Shown: piece after piece, positions 62,197 through 64,000 of the stretch
Numbering within the stretch: the first letter of the stretch is position 1
How the letters are laid out: each line of letters opens with the position of its first letter
From: Mariniphaga sediminis
GTDB lineage: Bacteria > Bacteroidota > Bacteroidia > Bacteroidales > Prolixibacteraceae
Assembly (NCBI RefSeq): GCF_003573545.1
Contig: NZ_QWET01000004.1
Span: forward strand, 124,001-188,000
DNA length: 64,000 nucleotides
Direction of reading: 5' to 3'
Made by a program: the position numbers and the translations under genes
Notes under the pieces: generated by a model
What the model was told of the DNA's origin: nothing
What the model saw: only the letters and a program-made list of their open reading frames with translations
Databases searched by the model: none

Positions 62197-63414
62197 TTAC
62201 TTTGAAGCAATCCTGTCAAGCGCATAGGCTGCCGCTCCAAGTGGGCCGGCTTTTTGACCAAGTACCGAAAATTCAATTTCTGTATCATTACTGATATCGC
62301 GATTACTAAATGTGTAAATAGCCTGTTGAATCGGTGCAATAACAAACTGGCTCGCTTCGGCAACCCTTCCCCCTAAAACAATTAGTTCAGGATTAAAAAT
62401 CTGAATCAGGTACACAATACCTTTCCCCAGCCAGTAGCCCACATCCGAAAATATGGAAATGGCAAACTGATCGCCAAGGTTGGCCGCTTCGATAATTATG
62501 GAAATGTCAATTTTTTCAAGATCATCATGAACCAGCTCTTTGATTAAGGATGATTTGCCGTTTTGAATTCCCTGTTTTGCGATCCGCGCAATAGCAGTTG
62601 CCGAAACAATGGTTTCCAGGCAGCCCTGCTTTCCGCAACTGCAAAGCACCCCGTTATCGACAATTGGCAAATGCCCAAACTCGCCCGAATAACCTGATTT
62701 GCCGGAATAAAGTTTCCCGTTAAGAATAATTCCAAGTCCAAGTCCCCAATCTACCTGAAGCAATAATACATTCTTCCGGTTTTTAGCCAATCCAAACTGT
62801 TGCTCGGCAAAAGCCCGCAATTTCGAATCGTGACTAATAAATACCGGCATGCCAAAAATTCGCTTCAATTCACCCGATAAATTATTGATGGTCGGGAAAT
62901 AGGTTTTGTTTACATCCTGTTTTTGGTTGATGAGGCCGGGAAGTTCAATCCCAACAGCCAAAACCTTGCTTTTTTCAATATGCTTGTTTTTAAGAATCTT
63001 CTCTATTTCTTCATTCACCTGAGAGAAAATCTTAAAATCCGGTTGCACTTTTATTGGAGAAAACTGTGGTTCACCCACTTCCTTATTGTTGCTGTTAAAA
63101 ACGGAAATAATGGTGCGGTTAATATTAATAGTAATACCTATCACATAAAACCCATCCTCCACAAGACCGTAAATATTGGGACGCCTGCCCCCGCTCGAAT
63201 CACCCCTGCCCAGTTCCACAACCAGTCCTTCTTCAATAAGCTCAACCAACAGGCTGTTAATTTTAGGTGTACTCAGTTTGATAAGCTTCGATAACTCAGA
63301 GTTAGACATCGCCCCCCTGAAATAGAGCATTCTCAAAATTTGTTTTTTGTGTAAAACCTTCTTCTGCTCTACTCCCTGGCTTTGATTTCCTGTATTTTTA
63401 AAAAGGTTCTCCAT
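62197..63414 (-). CDS. ROK-family transcriptional repressor (NagC/Mlc-type)
   Basis: The 405-aa protein has an N-terminal winged helix (about residues 26-72: KQILRMLYFRGAMSNSELSK and following) and a ROK sugar-binding domain with GIELPGLI and the zinc motif CSCGKQGCLET intact. It is expected to respond to an amino sugar or a phosphorylated sugar. It heads the operon with the NagB/PIG-L protein and has a good promoter at 63430. Confidence 0.9.
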   Translation of the reverse strand: MENLFKNTGNQSQGVEQKKVLHKKQILRMLYFRGAMSNSELSKLIKLSTPKINSLLVELIEEGLVVELGRGDSSGGRRPNIYGLVEDGFYVIGITININRTIISVFNSNNKEVGEPQFSPIKVQPDFKIFSQVNEEIEKILKNKHIEKSKVLAVGIELPGLINQKQDVNKTYFPTINNLSGELKRIFGMPVFISHDSKLRAFAEQQFGLAKNRKNVLLLQVDWGLGLGIILNGKLYSGKSGYSGEFGHLPIVDNGVLCSCGKQGCLETIVSATAIARIAKQGIQNGKSSLIKELVHDDLEKIDISIIIEAANLGDQFAISIFSDVGYWLGKGIVYLIQIFNPELIVLGGRVAEASQFVIAPIQQAIYTFSNRDISNDTEIEFSVLGQKAGPLGAAAYALDRIASK

Positions 63415-63429
63415 AATTTATTTGTTCAG

Positions 63430-63461
63430 CAAAGATCAGGATATTTTTCAATTAAAGCAAA
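63430..63461 (-). promoter_or_regulatory. promoter of the ROK repressor operon
   Basis: On the minus strand TTTG (63458-63461), 20 nt and GATCTTTG (63430-63437, one mismatch) fit the consensus; the ATG at 63414 is 15 nt downstream. Confidence 0.5.
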
Positions 63462-63616
63462 CATCTTTTTAATTTTTTTAAAAAGAGCGCACTGTTTTTG
63501 ATAAAATTAATCATTAATAAATAAATTAAAAATATTTAATGGAGGTGATTATTGTCGGTTCATGAAAAAAGCAGATATTTAAGAACCAAATTGAAGAAAG
63601 TAAAAACCACTTTGAG

Positions 63617-64000
63617 ATGCGATTAAAAATATCTGTTGTTGTACTTCTTTTCTTTTCTGTAACCCTCTATTCGTCTGGGCAGTCAAGAAAAATCATCCAC
63701 ATTCCCGACATTCCCGGATACAAAACATTAAAATGCGATTTTCACATACACACTGTTTTTTCAGATGGAACAGTTTGGCCTACTGTAAGAGTAGAGGAGG
63801 CCTGGCAGGAAGGGCTGGATGCCATTGCCATTACGGATCATATTGAATACCGGCCTCATTCAAAAGACGTGGTGGCTGACCACAACCGTTCGTACGAAAT
63901 TGCCGAACCTCTGGCGAAAAACCGGAATATCCTGCTCGTACGAGGTGCCGAAATCACCCGAAACATGCCTCCGGGACATTTAAATGCGTTATTTATCAGG
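63617..64000 (+). CDS. secreted PHP-domain phosphoesterase-like protein (partial, C-terminus cut)
   Basis: The frame is open from the ATG at 63617 to the window edge (128 residues). A signal peptide (MRLKISVVVLLFFSVTLYSS) is followed by CDFHIHTVFSDGTVWP and ITDHIEYRP, the first two metal-binding motifs of the PHP fold, and by GAEITRNMPPGHLNAL. PHP proteins act as phosphoesterases, such as histidinol phosphatases or TrpH-like nucleotidases. Substrate and C-terminus are not visible. Confidence 0.82.
   Translation, partial: MRLKISVVVLLFFSVTLYSSGQSRKIIHIPDIPGYKTLKCDFHIHTVFSDGTVWPTVRVEEAWQEGLDAIAITDHIEYRPHSKDVVADHNRSYEIAEPLAKNRNILLVRGAEITRNMPPGHLNALFIR

Noticed and set aside
1-64000. CRISPR arrays, tRNA, rRNA, insertion sequences, prophage, replication origin
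   Set aside because: I looked for direct-repeat arrays, cloverleaf-like segments, transposase or integrase frames and DnaA-box clusters near dnaN and found none I can support.

Overview
This window is a chromosomal segment from a member of the Bacteroidota, most like the Marinilabiliales/Prolixibacteraceae. The sequence reasons are a complete gliding/type IX secretion (T9SS) core locus (porP-gldKLMN), a T9SS-type C-terminal sorting domain on a peptidase, TAnnTTTG-type -7 promoter elements with TTG about 19-21 nt upstream, near absence of Shine-Dalgarno sites, and Bacteroidota-style homologues throughout. It looks like ordinary core genome: I see no phage, insertion sequence, CRISPR array, tRNA or rRNA. 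Both ends cut genes (ricT on the left, a PHP-domain protein on the right).

Layout. 1-3.4 kb: ricT(partial)-holB leftward, then pgk with a clear terminator, and a small C_GCAxxG_C_C redox-type protein. 3.5-11 kb: a GH2 beta-mannosidase lipoprotein, an unknown membrane protein, and a leftward three-gene carboxyltransferase operon (12S-like subunit, unknown 64-aa protein, 5S-like domain fused to a biotin carrier) that fits a methylmalonyl-CoA:pyruvate transcarboxylase. 11-21 kb: a 573-bp divergent control region with two identical 18-bp palindromes, serA, CoA-binding and FAH-family proteins, a DnaQ-like exonuclease with dnaN, a fused gldF-gldG gene, lpxB, a small membrane protein and surE. 21.8-27.7 kb: a five-gene MacAB-TolC-like efflux operon. 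27.7-34.4 kb: amidohydrolase lipoprotein, nitroreductase, PBP1A and topA. 34.4-43 kb: a degenerate arginase-fold protein, then porP-gldK-gldL-gldM-gldN, and, beyond a terminator, a second GldK-like lipoprotein.

43-51 kb: an enolase-superfamily enzyme, a Tat-exported TIM-barrel isomerase, a TonB receptor, a NikR-family repressor, an M1 peptidase that is a predicted T9SS cargo, a ROK sugar kinase and a probable fragment of its lost sugar transporter. 51-54 kb: yidD plus a znuACB-like metal ABC transporter translationally coupled to a 62-aa eight-cysteine protein. 54-63.4 kb, leftward: a ROK repressor with a NagB/PIG-L fusion protein, and an acyl carrier protein, ADP-forming acyl-CoA synthetase, NagB and DUF4954 (left-handed beta-helix) operon. 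These two units look like an amino-sugar cluster.

The points most worth follow-up are: (1) a NikR-family regulator in which all four canonical Ni ligands are replaced, with two matching 28-bp candidate operators, one before itself and one before the adjacent TonB receptor; (2) the ACP/ACD/NagB/DUF4954 operon; (3) a metal-site-degenerate arginase homologue placed with the T9SS genes; (4) the eight-cysteine protein coupled to the zinc-type transporter; (5) the transcarboxylase operon with its unknown 64-aa member. All functions are read from sequence motifs and memory of families; no search was run.
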